NCBI GenBank assembly: GCA_013399015.1
Contig: VWZX01009108.1
Span: 1,232,822-1,296,821 of the forward strand
DNA from: Galbula dea
Lineage: Eukaryota; Chordata; Aves; Piciformes; Galbulidae
DNA: 64,000 nucleotides
Direction: 5' to 3'
The notes below the pieces were generated by a model, which was not told where the DNA came from, did no database searches, and saw nothing but the letters and a program-made list of their open reading frames with translations. The translations under genes and the position numbers were made by a program. This document shows, one piece after another, positions 61,801-64,000 of this stretch. Within the stretch, counting starts at the first letter, position 1, and every line of letters starts with the position of its first letter.

Positions 61801-64000
61801 TTCTCAGAAAATGAAACACAAGGATGCAGAATGATCACCTGGGCTCTTAGTGTTCCAGGGGATGCTTTTCCCTCCATAAACTCATTGTCCTCTCCTCACA
61901 GAATGTATGTATCTGTGAAACTAGAATGGAAAGTTCTGGTGTAAATCAGCCTAAGTCACTTTCCTGGTGTAATAGCTTGGAGAGGTCCCTTCCAACTTCC
62001 AGAACAGGATTTTGGAACAACCAAAGAGAAAACAGATTGCCCTAATTAGTGCATCCCATCATTTACATTGATCATTGCTCATTGTGAGGCAGGACTTCAT
62101 GAGTTTTACTGAGTGCTACATTAATGCCCAGACACAGTATACATGTTCTGTAAGTTAATGTAAGGTTAAGTACAATAAGAGGGAGATCATAAAACTGCAA
62201 CAAACTCCAAAATACTGGAACCCAGTTATGGCTTCCTAAGTAATTCATGTAGACAATGATTTTCAATCTCTTAAGCAATGAAGATGTAAAATACATCATA
62301 AACCTTCCATCATCATGTGTCTTGTTTATGGTGAGCTTAAGGTACGAGAGCCTGAAGGATTACAAACTATGACAGCCTGTTCTGGATATATGCCTTTGCA
62401 AAGTTAAGAGAGAGCCACTGCAAAGGAAACACGTGTATCAGTATTTCTCTGAGTAAATGTGTTCATCCTGAGCTCTCTTAATAATATATGTAACTAATAC
62501 AAATATAATAAAAACATGCCTAAGTGCCAGCAATTCATGTAATATCCTTAAGCTATGCACAACAAATGTAAGATCAAAAGGTCTGCTTATAGGAAATGGT
62601 AGACTCTCCTTATGATTAATAGGATGGCAGTTATTAGGGGAACAATTCACTTATACTATAACCCCTATGAACTGAATGTCTTTTGACTCAGTCAAGTCAC
62701 ACCTAGCTAGGAGAAAAGAGTCTGACCCAAATAAGCCATAATTAGATCATCAGCTGCTACCACTATGGATCTCCTGAGATATGGGGTGGCCCAAGCTGCC
62801 CTCATTCTCCAGCTGCAACTCAAGAGAACAGACTTCATGCTTGAAAGAAAATAGAATTTTTTTACAGACACGTGGAATACTAAAATAATGATGTTGGATC
62901 TCCACCTTCCTGGAAGTATCTTAATTTATTGCTGTTAATATATAATCAGAAATCAGATCATGACCTTGCCAAGCAGGACAGCAATTATATTATTGCTTAT
63001 CTAATTGAGGCTCTGCTTGCTGCCTTTTATTATACCTTGCAGGAAAATTCAGGTGCTGTTCAAATAGATTAAAGTTCTGCATAGCAGGTTCAACCTGCCA
63101 AAATCACTGCAAAGAAGTTCAGCTGCAAATCCATTCTTTATACAAATCCATTTATAGAAAGCCAAAAAAAAAGAGAAATGGATCAATACTGAAGTTATAA
63201 AAGAAGTGAATTTCCATATTATTTTCCTTTAATGTCTATTGCCTTTTAAGAACATGATATTCCTGGAATCATTTCAATGGGTTCACTCTCGTTTCTCACA
63301 CTATTTTTCCAGTGGTCAGTACATAAATGTAGTGGGTTACATATGGCTTTGAAATTTCACAGTGAAACCTCTTAAAGGAAAAAGAAATATTTCCTTTGTA
63401 GTAGCTTCTGATGGAATTAAATAAAAAAAATGTTACATGCAAAAAAAATCCTGATTTAGAATGTCTTCACAACACAGCTCTGATGACCTTTAAATCTGTT
63501 TGAGAAAGAAAATCTCATTAGTATCAATACAAATAAAACTCCTTCATTTCTAAAAACATCTTTTCAAGCATTGACATCCTGAGATACAGATCTGGAGGCC
63601 CTCACACTAACTGCAGGGTTTTTTCCTTATTTCTATAGCATCTGTTGTATCAGAAATCACAGTTCAAAGAAATTTCGTGCTCAAAATTGAAATATTTTCT
63701 CACATTGAACTCAGCCAAAATTCCTCTGATGGCAGAATTAAATCTGAGTTTGTTCTCAAGTGGTAAGGGAGCTACAATATGGAACAATTCCTGTTACTTT
63801 CTCTGAACATTTCTAATCATCTGAAGGAGTCATCAGTAGCTGTCAAATAAATCCATTGTCTCTGCCCAGAATTTCTTACCAATTTGTTAGAGGAATTGCA
63901 TATGCCTTGATCTAGATGAAATAATGAATCCTTCAGTGTAAAATGCCATGAGTGGAGCAGATGGGAAGTGATATTCACTTACAAACACTTACATGTAAGC

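Larger units (their letters stand above)
50331..64000. other. Sequence downstream of IFT81; no gene recognised
   Basis: In other vertebrates ATP2A2 follows IFT81, but I saw no CpG-rich start and no SERCA-like exon here. Many frames of 60-110 codons exist on both strands without homology or splice logic that I can recognise. Visible structures are a T/G homopolymer junction, a perfect short hairpin, short A runs near 59637-59690 and a possible CR1 trace at 61978-62005. The region is best treated as intergenic. Confidence 0.6.

Noticed and set aside
61978..62005. GAGAGGTCCCTTCCAACTTC, resembling a CR1 tail
   Set aside because: Too short and lacks the other CR1 blocks; only a possible trace.

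Overview
The window looks like vertebrate nuclear DNA, most likely from a bird. The reasons are short degraded CR1 LINE tails as the main recognisable interspersed repeat, few repeats overall, compact AT-rich introns and one CpG-rich promoter. There is no prokaryotic-style gene layout. All calls come from reading the sequence by eye; nothing was aligned by software.

The dominant gene is IFT81, on the + strand from about 12.0 to 50.3 kb. I could place all 18 coding exons with splice sites and matching phases. Joined, they encode 676 residues, the same length I recall for the human protein: an N-terminal calponin-homology-type tubulin-binding domain followed by a long coiled coil. An AATAAA lies 125 bases after the stop.

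The gene starts in a CpG-rich region (about 11.56-12.33 kb). This carries an NRF1-type site, a fused ETS/CRE element, a perfect RFX X-box palindrome and a GC box, as expected for a cilium gene. It is probably shared with a minus-strand transcript, whose last coding exon I place at 8801-9007. That small exon encodes a possible secreted protein I do not recognise by sequence; only its position suggests C12orf76.

Left of that, on the minus strand, are pieces of a P2X receptor gene, P2RX7 by its last exon. I see a clear exon 5-type piece (7086-7182), a probable exon 12 (2335-2412) and the long terminal exon with the cytoplasmic ballast domain (about 1468-2136). The other exons were not found. The ballast domain also appears to have lost much of its cysteine pattern, so the locus may be a diverged gene or a decaying one.

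From 50.3 to 64 kb no gene is visible. It holds a T/G homopolymer junction, a short perfect hairpin and unrecognised AT-rich DNA.

The most interesting leads are a phase-matched 201-nt candidate cassette exon inside IFT81 (21546-21746), the eroded P2RX7 locus, the X-box promoter, a CpG-rich island in the second IFT81 coding intron, and a 59-bp duplicated element on either side of one IFT81 exon.
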